DNA of 64,000 nt, taken from Gammaproteobacteria bacterium (GTDB lineage Bacteria; Pseudomonadota; Gammaproteobacteria; Burkholderiales; Rhodocyclaceae). Both the position numbers and the translations under genes were made by a program. Positions 38,158-46,643 of the stretch are shown one piece after another (positions within the stretch are counted from its first letter, which is position 1; every line of letters starts with the position of its first letter). The stretch covers positions 160,005-224,004 of the forward strand of contig JAHJVE010000021.1 of NCBI GenBank assembly GCA_018828385.1. Reading direction: 5' to 3'. The notes beneath the pieces are model-generated. The model saw only the letters and a program-made list of their open reading frames with translations. It ran no database searches and was not told where the DNA came from.

Positions 38158-40487
38158 GCGCGGCCGGCCGTGCCTTCCTGATCTGGCTGCTGGCCATGCT
38201 GGCCGGGGCGGTCATCGTCTGGAACAGCCATTTTTCGGCCGACATGTCCTTTTTCCTGCCGGGCAAGCCGAGTCCGGCGCAGCAGGTACTGGTCGACCAG
38301 TTGAAGGAGGGCGTCGTCTCCCGCCTGCTCATGGTCGCCATCGCCGGTGGCGAGGCGACGCAGCGGGCGGCCATTTCGCGCCAGTTGCACGGTCGACTGG
38401 AAAAATTGCCTGAATTCGTCGCCGTCGAGAACGGCCAGGCCGGCAGCCTCGATGCCGACCGCGACTTCCTGTTCCGCCACCGTTACCTGCTCAGCCCGGC
38501 CGTCAAGCCTGAACGCTTCACCGTGGACGGCCTGCGCGACAGCATCGCCAACAGCGTCGAGCTGCTCGCCTCGCCGGCCGGCATGATGATCAAGCCGCTG
38601 CTGCCACGCGACCCGACCGGCGAAATGATTGAACTGCTCTCCGGCCTCAACGCCGGCGCCCAGCCCAATGTGCGCGAGGGCGTCTGGGCCTCGCGCGACG
38701 GCGAACGGGCCATGCTGCTCATCCAGAGCGCCGCCCTCGGCTCCGATACCGATGCCCAGGAACGGGCCATCGCCACCATCCGCAGCCACTTCGCCGAGAG
38801 CGCCCAATACGCCGGCGTCAGCGACGCCCGTATCGAGATTTCCGGCCCCGGCGTTTTCGCCGTCAAATCGCGGGCAACGATCAAGAGCGAGGTCAGCAAG
38901 CTGTCGGCGATCAGCATGCTGGCCATCGTCGCCGTGCTGTTCTTCGTCTATCGCTCGGCCCGCCTGCTCAGCCTCGGCCTGCTGCCCGTGGTCAGCGGCG
39001 CGCTGGCTGGCGTCGTCGCCGTCAGCCTCGTTTACGGCACGGTGTTCGGCATCACCGTTGGCTTTGGCGCGGCGCTGATCGGCGAGGCGGTCGATTACTC
39101 GATCTATTATTTCGTCCAGTCCGGCCGGCTCGGCGCGGCTGAATGGCGGGCGCGCTTCTGGCCGACCATCCGGCTCGGCGTGCTGACCTCCGTTTGCGGC
39201 TTTGCGGCGCTGCTCTTTTCCGGCTTCCCCGGCCTCGCCCAACTCGGCCTCTATTCGCTGAGCGGCGTGCTCACCGCGGCGCTGGTCACCCGTTTCATCC
39301 TGCCCGCGCTGGCCGGCAACGACCATCCGATCCGCGACCTCGCCCACCTCGCACCGCCGCTCAAACGCGCCATCGGCGTCCTCCAGGGCCTGCGCTGGCC
39401 GATCATTCTGCTCACTGTCGCCGCTGCCACGCTCCTTGTCGTCAATCGCCATCAGCTCTGGCACCCGAACCTGTCGGCGCTGAGCACGGTCAGCGCCGAA
39501 GACTCGGCGGCCGACGCGGCACTGCGCGCCGACATCGGCGCCCCGGATTCGCGCTACATGGCGGTGATCACCGCCGCCGACCGCGAAGCTGCGCTGCAGG
39601 CGGCCGAACGGGCCGGGCAGAAGCTCGACGCGCTGGTCGCCGCGGGCGTCATCGGCGGCTACGACAGCCCGGCCCGCTTCCTGCCCAGCCAGGCCATGCA
39701 GGCCGCCCGCCGGGCCAGCCTGCCGGAGGCGAACGAGCTGGCAACGCGCCTGCAACTGGCGCAGGCCGATTCGCCGCTCGCCGCCAACAAGCTCGGCCCC
39801 TTCCTCGACGAAATTGCCCAGGCAAAGAAGCAGGGCAGCATCAGCCGCCAAACGCTCGACGGCACCAGCTTGGCGCTGGCCGTCGATTCGCTGCTGCTGC
39901 AGCGCCCGGACGGCTGGAGCGTGCTCTTGCCGCTGCGCCCGCCGGGGGGAGAGAAGGGCGTAGACATCGCCATCGAGCCGGTACGCGCCGCGCTGGCCGG
40001 CAGCGGTGCGCTGCTCATCGACATGAAGGTCGAGTTCGACCGGCTCTACAACGACTATCTCGACGAAGCGACGCTGCTCTCACTGGCCGGCTTCGTCGCC
40101 ATCGTCGCATTGCTCGCCGGCACCCTGCGTTCCGCCCGGCGGCTCGGCGCCGTCCTGTTGCCGCTGCTCCTCGCCGTCATCCTGATCATCGCCGGCGTCC
40201 ATCTGGCCGGCGAGAAGCTGCACCTCATGCACCTCATCGGCATGCTGCTGATCGTCGCCGTCGGCTCCAATTACGCCTTGTTCTTCGACCGGGCCGACAA
40301 GGAGCGGCGGCTCGATGCGCCGACCCTGGCCTCGATGGCCATCGCCAACCTGACCACCGCCATCGGCTTCGGCACGCTCGCTTTGTCCAGCGTACCGGTG
40401 CTCCACGCCGTCGGCATCACCGTCGGCCCGGGCGCCGTCCTGGCGCTGCTCCTGGCGGCCTGTTTTTCGGGGAAGGACCGTGACTGA
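38154..40487 (+). CDS. MMPL/RND-family exporter (pigment cluster)
   Basis: 777 residues with about twelve membrane helices in two groups and a large periplasmic domain after helices 1 and 7, as in MMPL lipid exporters. The middle includes FGAALIGEAVDYSIYYFVQ, typical of helix 4 in this family, and the second half IVAVGSNYALFFDRADK. It would move the finished or lipid-linked polyene from the inner membrane to the LolA-like carrier. A repeat copy starts 8 bases after the stop. Confidence 0.88.
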   Translation: MSAAGRAFLIWLLAMLAGAVIVWNSHFSADMSFFLPGKPSPAQQVLVDQLKEGVVSRLLMVAIAGGEATQRAAISRQLHGRLEKLPEFVAVENGQAGSLDADRDFLFRHRYLLSPAVKPERFTVDGLRDSIANSVELLASPAGMMIKPLLPRDPTGEMIELLSGLNAGAQPNVREGVWASRDGERAMLLIQSAALGSDTDAQERAIATIRSHFAESAQYAGVSDARIEISGPGVFAVKSRATIKSEVSKLSAISMLAIVAVLFFVYRSARLLSLGLLPVVSGALAGVVAVSLVYGTVFGITVGFGAALIGEAVDYSIYYFVQSGRLGAAEWRARFWPTIRLGVLTSVCGFAALLFSGFPGLAQLGLYSLSGVLTAALVTRFILPALAGNDHPIRDLAHLAPPLKRAIGVLQGLRWPIILLTVAAATLLVVNRHQLWHPNLSALSTVSAEDSAADAALRADIGAPDSRYMAVITAADREAALQAAERAGQKLDALVAAGVIGGYDSPARFLPSQAMQAARRASLPEANELATRLQLAQADSPLAANKLGPFLDEIAQAKKQGSISRQTLDGTSLALAVDSLLLQRPDGWSVLLPLRPPGGEKGVDIAIEPVRAALAGSGALLIDMKVEFDRLYNDYLDEATLLSLAGFVAIVALLAGTLRSARRLGAVLLPLLLAVILIIAGVHLAGEKLHLMHLIGMLLIVAVGSNYALFFDRADKERRLDAPTLASMAIANLTTAIGFGTLALSSVPVLHAVGITVGPGAVLALLLAACFSGKDRD

Positions 40488-40494
40488 GCGCATT

Positions 40495-40534
40495 CCTACG
40501 GTCAACCGGGAAAATCGGCCAAAAATGAAATCTC
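40495..40534 (+). repeat. interspersed repeat copy 7 (intergenic, beside parS)
   Basis: CCTACGGTCAACCGGGAAA, ATCGGCCAAAAA, TGAAATCTC. It is immediately followed, two bases on, by a perfect parS core, and both fill the gap between the exporter and hydrolase genes. Confidence 0.92.
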
Positions 40535-40536
40535 AC

Positions 40537-40550
40537 GTTTCACGTGAAAC
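40537..40550. other. parS centromere site
   Basis: A perfect 14-bp ParB-binding core palindrome, GTTTCACGTGAAAC. It lies 6 bases before the ATG of the alpha/beta hydrolase gene, so bound ParB could also affect its expression. Confidence 0.88.
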
Positions 40551-40556
40551 CGCCGC

Positions 40557-41201
40557 ATGACCAGCACGCTTAGAACCCTGCACCATGACGTCGGCGGCGA
40601 CAGCCTGCTCATCCTGCTGCCCGGCGCCTACATGACGCCCGAACACTTCGCCGCCAACGGCTTTTTTGCCGACGCCGCCGTGCGCCATCTCAAGCTCGAC
40701 ATCGTTGCCGTCGACCTCGGCCTCGACGCCGTGTCGAGCGGCGACGCCCTGCCCGCCGTCATCGAGCAGATTCTCGTCCCGGCCCGCGCCAAATACCGCC
40801 AGGTCTGGCTCGGCGGCATTTCGCTCGGCGGCCTGCTCGCCCTGTGCCTCAACGCCGACCATCCCGGCCTCGTCGACGGCCTGTGCCTGATCGCCCCGTA
40901 CCCCGGCAGCCGGCTGACCACCAACGCCATCAAGCGGGCCGGCGGCCTCGATGGCTGGCAGCCGACGGCCGTGGACCTGAGCGACCCCGAGTTCCGCGCC
41001 TGGCAATGGCTCATGGCACCACCGGCCGGCTTCCCGGTCTTCGTCGGCTACGGCACGGAAGACCGCTTCGCCGACGGCATGCAGGCCATCGCCGAGCGCT
41101 TCCCGGCCGCCGCCCGGTGCGCCTTGCCGGGCGACCACGACTGGCCGGTGTGGCGCGATTTGTGGGAACATTTTCTCAACCTCGGTCACTTCGCCACCTG
41201 A
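40557..41201 (+). CDS. alpha/beta hydrolase (pigment cluster)
   Basis: 214 residues of alpha/beta-hydrolase type: an oxyanion strand LLILLPGAYMTPEHF, nucleophile elbow GISLGG near residue 95, acidic GYGTEDRFADG and a final His in LPGDHDW. The substrate is unknown; release or editing of a thioester intermediate is possible. No normal Shine-Dalgarno is seen because a parS palindrome occupies the space before the start. The deacetylase gene begins one base after its stop. Confidence 0.8.
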   Translation: MTSTLRTLHHDVGGDSLLILLPGAYMTPEHFAANGFFADAAVRHLKLDIVAVDLGLDAVSSGDALPAVIEQILVPARAKYRQVWLGGISLGGLLALCLNADHPGLVDGLCLIAPYPGSRLTTNAIKRAGGLDGWQPTAVDLSDPEFRAWQWLMAPPAGFPVFVGYGTEDRFADGMQAIAERFPAAARCALPGDHDWPVWRDLWEHFLNLGHFAT

Positions 41202-41202
41202 C

Positions 41203-42003
41203 ATGCCGACGCCCTGGAAGCCGACCTTCGCCATCAAAGCCACGCTCGCCGTGCACGCCGCGGCGGCCGTCGGCTGCGTGCTGGCGCCGGCCATGTGGCC
41301 TTGGGCCGTCGGCGCCCTGGTCATCAACCACGCCATCATCACCACGGCCGGCCTGCTGCCGCGCACGACATTGCTTGGCCCCAACCTGACCCGCCTGCCG
41401 GATGAGGCCGTCGCCCGCCGCGAAGTCGCCATCACCATCGACGACGGCCCCGACCTCGAGGTCACGCCGCAAGTCCTCGACCTGCTCGACGCCGCCAACG
41501 CCAAGGCCACCTTCTTCTGCATCGGCTGGCGCGCCCGCGAAAACCCGGCGCTGTGCCGCCAAATCGTCGCCCGCGGCCATCGCGTCGAAAACCATGGCGA
41601 TAGCCATTCCAAGGCCTTCGCCTTCTTCGGCCCGGGCCGCATGAAAGCCGACATCGCCGCCGCCCAGGCCACCTTCACCGACATTACCGGCCAACCGCCA
41701 CGCTACTTCCGGGCCACGGCCGGCCTGCGCAATCCTTTCCTCGACGCCGTCCTGCACAGCCTCGGCCTCACGCTGGCGAGCTGGACCCGCCGTGCCTACG
41801 ACACCCGCTGCACCGACCCGGACATCGTTTTCCAGCGCCTGAGCCGCGACCTCGGCCCCGGCGACATCCTGCTCCTGCACGACGGCCACGCCGCCCGCAC
41901 GGCGGATGGCCAGCCGGTCATCCTCGCCGTGCTGCCGCGCCTGATCACGGCGCTGCGCCAACATTCACTCAATCCCGTCACCTTGCCCGACGCCACCTCA
42001 TGA
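41203..42003 (+). CDS. polysaccharide deacetylase family protein
   Basis: 266 residues. After one or two N-terminal hydrophobic segments comes a NodB-homology domain: VAITIDDGPDLEVTPQVLDLLDA (catalytic Asp pair), the metal-binding HGDSHS (His-x3-His), and RYFRATAGLRNPFLD. The family removes acyl groups from sugars; in this locus the substrate may be a glycosyl part of the pigment anchor, which is inference. The stop overlaps the methyltransferase start as ATGA. Confidence 0.85.
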   Translation: MPTPWKPTFAIKATLAVHAAAAVGCVLAPAMWPWAVGALVINHAIITTAGLLPRTTLLGPNLTRLPDEAVARREVAITIDDGPDLEVTPQVLDLLDAANAKATFFCIGWRARENPALCRQIVARGHRVENHGDSHSKAFAFFGPGRMKADIAAAQATFTDITGQPPRYFRATAGLRNPFLDAVLHSLGLTLASWTRRAYDTRCTDPDIVFQRLSRDLGPGDILLLHDGHAARTADGQPVILAVLPRLITALRQHSLNPVTLPDATS

Positions 42004-42722
42004 CCAAGCGTTTCCTGCGCACCCTGCTCGACGAAGCCAGCCGCCAGTTCATCGGTGGCGGCCATTTCGCCTACCACTACGCGCGCGGCAAGCTGTCCTC
42101 CGACAGCATCTTCCGCGAGATCCTCAAGCGCGGCCTGTTCCCGGCCGAAGCCCGTTATCTAGACCTCGGCTGCGGCCAGGGCAGCCTGTTTTCCTGGCTG
42201 CTCGCCGCCCGCAAGCTCTACGAAGCCGGCAACTGGCCGGCCGGCTGGCCGGCTGCGCCGAAAGCCCTGAACCTGCGCGGCATCGAACTCATGCAGAAGG
42301 ACGTGGACCGCGCCGCCCGCGCCTTCGGGGCCGACCACCCGGTCCTGCGCATCGAGCAGGGAGACATGACCAAGGCCGACTTCGGCCAGGCTGACGTCAT
42401 CACCATCCTCGACGCCCTGCATTACTTCGACCACGCCCACCAGAAAGACGTGATCAAGCGCATCCGCGCCGCCTTGCCGCCCGGCGGACTGTTCCTGACC
42501 CGCGTCGGCGACGCTTCGGCCGGCCTGCCTTACCACCTGTGCAACTGGGTCGATCACGCCGTCACCTTCGTCCGCGGCCACCGCCTGCCGCGCCTCTATT
42601 GCCGGCCGCTCGCCGAGTGGATCGCGCTGCTCGAAAGCCTCGGCTTCTCGGTCGAAACTGACCCGATGAACGACATCAAGCCCTTCGCCAACGTCATGCT
42701 CGTTTGCCGCGTTCCGAGCTGA
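42000..42722 (+). CDS. class I SAM-dependent methyltransferase (pigment cluster)
   Basis: 240 residues with the SAM-binding motif ARYLDLGCGQGSLFSWLLAARKLY near residue 45, an acidic ribose-binding ELMQKDVDRA and a DALHYFDHAHQKD motif. Aryl polyene clusters commonly include a methyltransferase acting on the aryl head or its hydroxyl; this fits but is not proven. It is ATGA-coupled to the deacetylase and followed by a lipoprotein gene. Confidence 0.87.
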   Translation: MTKRFLRTLLDEASRQFIGGGHFAYHYARGKLSSDSIFREILKRGLFPAEARYLDLGCGQGSLFSWLLAARKLYEAGNWPAGWPAAPKALNLRGIELMQKDVDRAARAFGADHPVLRIEQGDMTKADFGQADVITILDALHYFDHAHQKDVIKRIRAALPPGGLFLTRVGDASAGLPYHLCNWVDHAVTFVRGHRLPRLYCRPLAEWIALLESLGFSVETDPMNDIKPFANVMLVCRVPS

Positions 42723-42726
42723 GCCA

Positions 42727-43908
42727 ATGCGTCGCAGCCGCCTGGCCGTCCTCACTGCAGTAATGCTTGCCACGCTGGCCGGCTGCTCGCTGTTCGAAGA
42801 AGGCGAGGAGGAGGGCGGCACGCTGCCTTCAGACATGGCACGCCGGGCCGACGGCCGGACGGCCACCGCCTGGCCGACTTCGCTGCCCGAAGCCGATGTC
42901 AAAAAGCGCATCACGCGACTGATTCCGGCCTACGCCAAAGACCGCGCCGGCTGGGCCGGCGACCTGCACACCGCCTTCAAGGCTCTGGAAGTGCCGCACG
43001 CGACGCAAACCTACTGCGCCGCCATCGCCATCATCGAACAGGAATCCAGCTTCCAGGCTGACCCGAGCGTGCCCGGCCTGCCCCGCATCGTGCGCCGCGA
43101 ACTCGAGAGCCGGGCCGGCCGCTACGGCGTGCCGTCGCTGCTCGTCAATGCCGCGCTGGCCAAGAAATCGCCTGACGGCAAGAGCTACAACGAGCGCATC
43201 GACGGGCTGAAAACAGAGAAGCAGGTCAATGCACTGTTCGAGGACATGACCGGCGAACTGCCCTTCGGCCGCCAATTGTTCGCCGACTACAACCCCGTGC
43301 GCACCGGCGGGCCGATGCAGGTCAGCATCGATTTCGCCACTCAACAGGTCAGGGAGCGCGATTACCCGTACCCGATGGCCAAAAAAGTCCGCGACGAGGT
43401 GTTCACGCGGCGCGGCGGCGTCTATTTCGGCAGCGCCATCCTGCTCGATTACGAAGTGCCCTACGACAGCATCGTCTACCGTTTCGCCGACTTCAACGCC
43501 GGCCGCTACAGCAGCCGCAACGCGGCTTTCCAGCGCGCCCTCGGCAAGCTCACCGGCAAGCCGCTGGCGCCGGATGGCGACTTGATGCGCTACGAAAACG
43601 GCCAGCCGGCAACCGTACCGAGCAGTGTCGAAGAAGCCGCCATCGGCATCGCCGGCAAGCTCGACATGAGCCGCCCACAAATCCGCCGCGACCTGCTCCT
43701 CGAAAAAACCGCCGCCTTCGGCCGCAGCCCGCTCTTCAACCGCGTCTTCGAACTGGCCGAAAAAAGCGCCAAGGCGATGCCCCGCCAGGCCCTGCCGCAA
43801 ATCGACCTGAAAAGCCCGAAAATCAGCCGCAAACTGACGACCGAGTGGTTCGCCAGGCGCGTCGAAGGGCGGTATCGCAGTTGTCTGGCGCGCAGCGGCG
43901 GCCGCTAG
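42727..43908 (+). CDS. DUF1615 lipoprotein
   Basis: 393 residues with a lipoprotein signal peptide ending in the lipobox LAGC (Cys near residue 21) and a DUF1615 body (VKKRITRLIPAYAKDRAGWAGDLHTAFKAL, ETYCAAIAIIEQESSFQADP, YNPVRTGGPMQVSIDFA). ExxF-type spacing and the QESSF stretch recall lytic transglycosylase-like folds, but this is only suggestive. It is the last gene of the plus-strand arm; a repeat copy follows the stop. Confidence 0.8.
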   Translation: MRRSRLAVLTAVMLATLAGCSLFEEGEEEGGTLPSDMARRADGRTATAWPTSLPEADVKKRITRLIPAYAKDRAGWAGDLHTAFKALEVPHATQTYCAAIAIIEQESSFQADPSVPGLPRIVRRELESRAGRYGVPSLLVNAALAKKSPDGKSYNERIDGLKTEKQVNALFEDMTGELPFGRQLFADYNPVRTGGPMQVSIDFATQQVRERDYPYPMAKKVRDEVFTRRGGVYFGSAILLDYEVPYDSIVYRFADFNAGRYSSRNAAFQRALGKLTGKPLAPDGDLMRYENGQPATVPSSVEEAAIGIAGKLDMSRPQIRRDLLLEKTAAFGRSPLFNRVFELAEKSAKAMPRQALPQIDLKSPKISRKLTTEWFARRVEGRYRSCLARSGGR

Positions 43909-43914
43909 CCGATT

Positions 43915-43953
43915 GCTACGGTCAACCGGAAATATTGGCCAAAAATGAAATGC
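43915..43953 (+). repeat. interspersed repeat copy 8 (between convergent genes)
   Basis: GCTACGGTCAACCGGAAAT, ATTGGCCAAAAA, TGAAATGC. It fills most of the 49-base gap between the DUF1615 stop and the convergent M50 protease stop. Confidence 0.93.
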
Positions 43954-43957
43954 CGGG

Positions 43958-44665
43958 TCAGGCCCGCCCGAGCAGGTTGTGCAGTTCGAAAGTCATCATC
44001 GCCACGAAGCCAGTCAGGCCCAGGTAATAGACGCTGTAGGTCAGCTTGTGCTCGGCGTCGACGGCGTAGTACGCCACATCGTCCGCAGCGGCACTGTAGC
44101 GCCAGGCCTTGAGGACCTGCGGCAGCGCCATGATAACGACTAGGATCAGCATCGGACTCGGCCGCCAGTAAAACCAGGCGAGCAGCACCGGGATGCCGGC
44201 CAGCCAGATGCGTGGCGAGAGGACAGCGGTGATCCGCCCGCCGTCGAGCGGCGAGATCGGGATCAGGTTAAACAGGTTGAGGAAAAACCCGACGTAGGCG
44301 ATGGCCAACAGGAGCGGGCTATCCATGTAGCGGCCCAGGAAATAGCAAAGCAGGGCGGCCAGTGTACCGATGAAGGGGCCGCCAAAGCCGACGTAGGCCT
44401 CGGTTTCCGCATCGTGCGGCATGTCCTTCATCTCGATCCAGGCGCCAACGAAGGGGATGAAGGTCGGCGCCCCGACATTCAGGCCGCGCTGGCGGGCAGC
44501 AATGAAATGCCCCATTTCATGAGCGAAGAGCAGGACGATGAAGCCGAGCGCAAATTTCCAGCCGTAGGCCAGCGCATAGGCGCCCAGCGAAACGATCATC
44601 GTCCCGCCGGTCGTCAGCAACTTGCCCGACTTGAGCAGCGTGAGCAGGACAAGCAGAGACTTCAT
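43958..44665 (-). CDS. site-2 protease family (M50) membrane metalloprotease
   Basis: 235 residues with about six helices. The zinc-binding motif HEMGH lies in VLLFAHEMGHFIAARQRG, and the third ligand region NLIPISPLDGGR is typical of the M50 family. Such enzymes cut substrates within the membrane, often to release transcription factors. The start was placed at MKSLLVLL, one base overlapping (TGATG) the DUF2167 stop, so both are likely co-expressed. The target is unknown. Confidence 0.86.
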   Translation of the reverse strand: MKSLLVLLTLLKSGKLLTTGGTMIVSLGAYALAYGWKFALGFIVLLFAHEMGHFIAARQRGLNVGAPTFIPFVGAWIEMKDMPHDAETEAYVGFGGPFIGTLAALLCYFLGRYMDSPLLLAIAYVGFFLNLFNLIPISPLDGGRITAVLSPRIWLAGIPVLLAWFYWRPSPMLILVVIMALPQVLKAWRYSAAADDVAYYAVDAEHKLTYSVYYLGLTGFVAMMTFELHNLLGRA

Positions 44666-45624
44666 CAGCCGTTGGCCGAATCGGCCTTCTTCTTCCTCAA
44701 CTTGAAAATTGCCAGGCCGCCCACGCCCAGGGCGATAAGCTTCCCCCACTTGGCGAGCAAGACAGCCAGCATGGCAAAGAGGCCGAGTTTCTTGGCCGCG
44801 ACGCCGCCGACCAGTGCCGCCAGGCCGATTTCGGCCACCTTGTCGGTGCCTTCCGCATAGTCCTGATAGCGCTTGCCTTCCTTGAACTGAATACCGCTCA
44901 GCAGATCATTGGCCAGCCCCTTGCGCTCGCTCAGTTTCTCCGCCTCGGTGCCGAAGGCGAAAATCATGATGCCTTCGCGACCGAGCGCGGCGGCGCCGTA
45001 CACGGCAAGGGCCGTTTCCGGCTTGCCTTTTTCTTGACTAGACGTCGCCCACAGCAGGCGGTGGCCGGAAAAGTCGTAGCGCGGCGCTTCGACCCAGCCG
45101 TTCAACTCTTTTTCCGGCAGCCCCTTTTCCCGCGCCTCGGCGTTGCGCTCCTCGATTCCCTTGCGCTGGGCGTCGAGCAATTTGCCGTGGTCCCAGCCAT
45201 TGGCATCGTCGTCGCGGACGAAGCCGAGAGGCCGGAAGAGCACGGCAACCATCCCCCAGTCATCGGTCGGCACCTCATCTCCCGGCAAGCCGGGAATGAC
45301 GACCCCGATGAGATCCGGCACCGCCTTGATTCCGGTCGCAGCGAATATTCTGAGCGCGACATCGGACGGCATGAAGGCCTGGCCACGCTGCAGACGCATG
45401 GTCCCCTGCGCTCCTAGGTCGACGGTGGCCGGACCATAGACGAAGCGGCTTTCAGATTCCTTGATGAGGGCGCTAATCTGCGCTTCCTGTGCCGCTTTAT
45501 CGGAAGCCGGGTCGGCCAGCGCGCTCCCCAGTTGAAGGACAAGACACAAGCAGAACAAGGCACGACCAAGAATGGATTTCACGGCAAGACCAATGGCATT
45601 TATTGAAAGGGCGGAGGTTACCAT
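44665..45624 (-). CDS. DUF2167 membrane-anchored protein
   Basis: 319 residues. A signal-like N-terminus (about 20-35), then a DUF2167 extracytoplasmic domain (AQGTMRLQRGQAFMPSDVALRIFA, DDWGMVAVLFRPLGFVRDDDANGWDHGKLLDA) and a C-terminal hydrophobic segment with a basic end (LRKKKADS). The domain's function is unknown; proteins like this are often paired with membrane proteases, as here with the M50 gene. Confidence 0.82.
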   Translation of the reverse strand: MVTSALSINAIGLAVKSILGRALFCLCLVLQLGSALADPASDKAAQEAQISALIKESESRFVYGPATVDLGAQGTMRLQRGQAFMPSDVALRIFAATGIKAVPDLIGVVIPGLPGDEVPTDDWGMVAVLFRPLGFVRDDDANGWDHGKLLDAQRKGIEERNAEAREKGLPEKELNGWVEAPRYDFSGHRLLWATSSQEKGKPETALAVYGAAALGREGIMIFAFGTEAEKLSERKGLANDLLSGIQFKEGKRYQDYAEGTDKVAEIGLAALVGGVAAKKLGLFAMLAVLLAKWGKLIALGVGGLAIFKLRKKKADSANG

Positions 45625-45653
45625 GAATGCATAGACCCGCCCCTTGCATCCTT

Positions 45654-45694
45654 GACACGGTGAACCGGAAATTTTGCCCAAAAATGAAATCCGG
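45654..45694 (+). repeat. interspersed repeat copy 9 (intergenic)
   Basis: GACACGGTGAACCGGAAAT, TTTGCCCAAAAA, TGAAATCCGG. It lies two bases past the stop of the downstream-facing hydrolase gene and upstream of the DUF2167 gene, both on the minus strand. Confidence 0.88.
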
Positions 45695-45696
45695 AT

Positions 45697-46479
45697 TCAG
45701 CGCCCCTGCACCCAGGCGGCGATCTGCACGACCATCTCGCGTTCGATGCCGTTGAAGCCGTGATAGGCCATCGCCTCGCAGGGGTCGCCCCGGCTCACGC
45801 CATCGCGGAAAGACAGTAACTGCTTGCGTGGCAGGGCGTCGAGTTTCTGCATGAGCTTGGGCATTTCGGCGAAGGCGCAATGGCTGCAGGCGTCGAGCTC
45901 ATGATGGGCGACGAGGATAGGGATGCTGAGCTTGTCGAGCGCCATGGCCGGCACCGACGGAGCCTTCGGGTCAGTCAGAATGGTCGAGGTCAGCACCAGG
46001 CCATCCGGTCCGTCGGCCTTGCTCAGGCGCGTCGCCACCGCGGCGATCGACTGCGTCCCCCGGCTGGTCCCGACCAGCCACACCGGCAATCCCGACTGCT
46101 GGCGAACCCAAGCGATGACCGCCTGCACATCGGTCGCATGCTCCGACATTTGCCGGTAGCCGGCGAGGTAAGGCGGCGACTGCCGATCCGACGGCGCATC
46201 GATGATGACCGTCAGCAAGCCCTGATCGACGAACAGTTGCCGGCTGCGCACCAGGAAATTCCCCTTGCCCCAGCCGAAAGCGCCATCCGGTGCGATCTGC
46301 AAGCCACCATGACCGCCGGCAAAGAGGATCACCGCCGCCTTGGGCATGGGCGGGGCGACGACGAGCAGGCGCTGGCTGACGCCGGGTCGCGTCGGGATGT
46401 CGACGACGCGGGGCTCGGCATCGGCCCGCACGGTCGACATGACAAGGCAACACATCACAGCCAGCACGATCTTGCTCAA
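45697..46479 (-). CDS. secreted alpha/beta hydrolase-like protein
   Basis: 260 residues from a TTG preceded by GAGAGGG, giving a signal peptide (MSKIVLAVMCCLVMSTVRADA). The body has an alpha/beta-hydrolase pattern: VILFAGGHGGLQ, nucleophile elbow GTSRGT, an Asp in HHELDACSHC and a final His in YHGFNGIE. The two Cys in DACSHC and a later GDPCEA could form a disulfide. The exact start is uncertain; an ATG at MCCLV would remove most of the signal. Confidence 0.75.
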   Translation of the reverse strand: MSKIVLAVMCCLVMSTVRADAEPRVVDIPTRPGVSQRLLVVAPPMPKAAVILFAGGHGGLQIAPDGAFGWGKGNFLVRSRQLFVDQGLLTVIIDAPSDRQSPPYLAGYRQMSEHATDVQAVIAWVRQQSGLPVWLVGTSRGTQSIAAVATRLSKADGPDGLVLTSTILTDPKAPSVPAMALDKLSIPILVAHHELDACSHCAFAEMPKLMQKLDALPRKQLLSFRDGVSRGDPCEAMAYHGFNGIEREMVVQIAAWVQGR

Positions 46480-46643
46480 GGTCTTTATTTTCCCTCTCCC
46501 ATCCCGGCCTGACCGGCCGTTTCCGATGTCCAACGCAGGCAGACGGCCAGTTTAATCACTTGCCCGGCCGTCATGCACCACTCGCCGCCGTTCGACCCCA
46601 TCCGCTCTGCTAAAATCAGCCCCACCCAATTTCGAGCGCCACC

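Noticed and set aside
38388-38422. Repeat-like CACGGTCGACTGGAAAAA in the MMPL exporter
   Set aside because: Only the first half matches and the second half is lost; it is too weak to list as a copy.
44401-45063. Long open frames on the strand opposite known genes, found throughout the window
   Set aside because: High GC with strong third-position bias makes long antisense frames common; those examined are Arg/Pro/Ala-rich with no recognisable domains.
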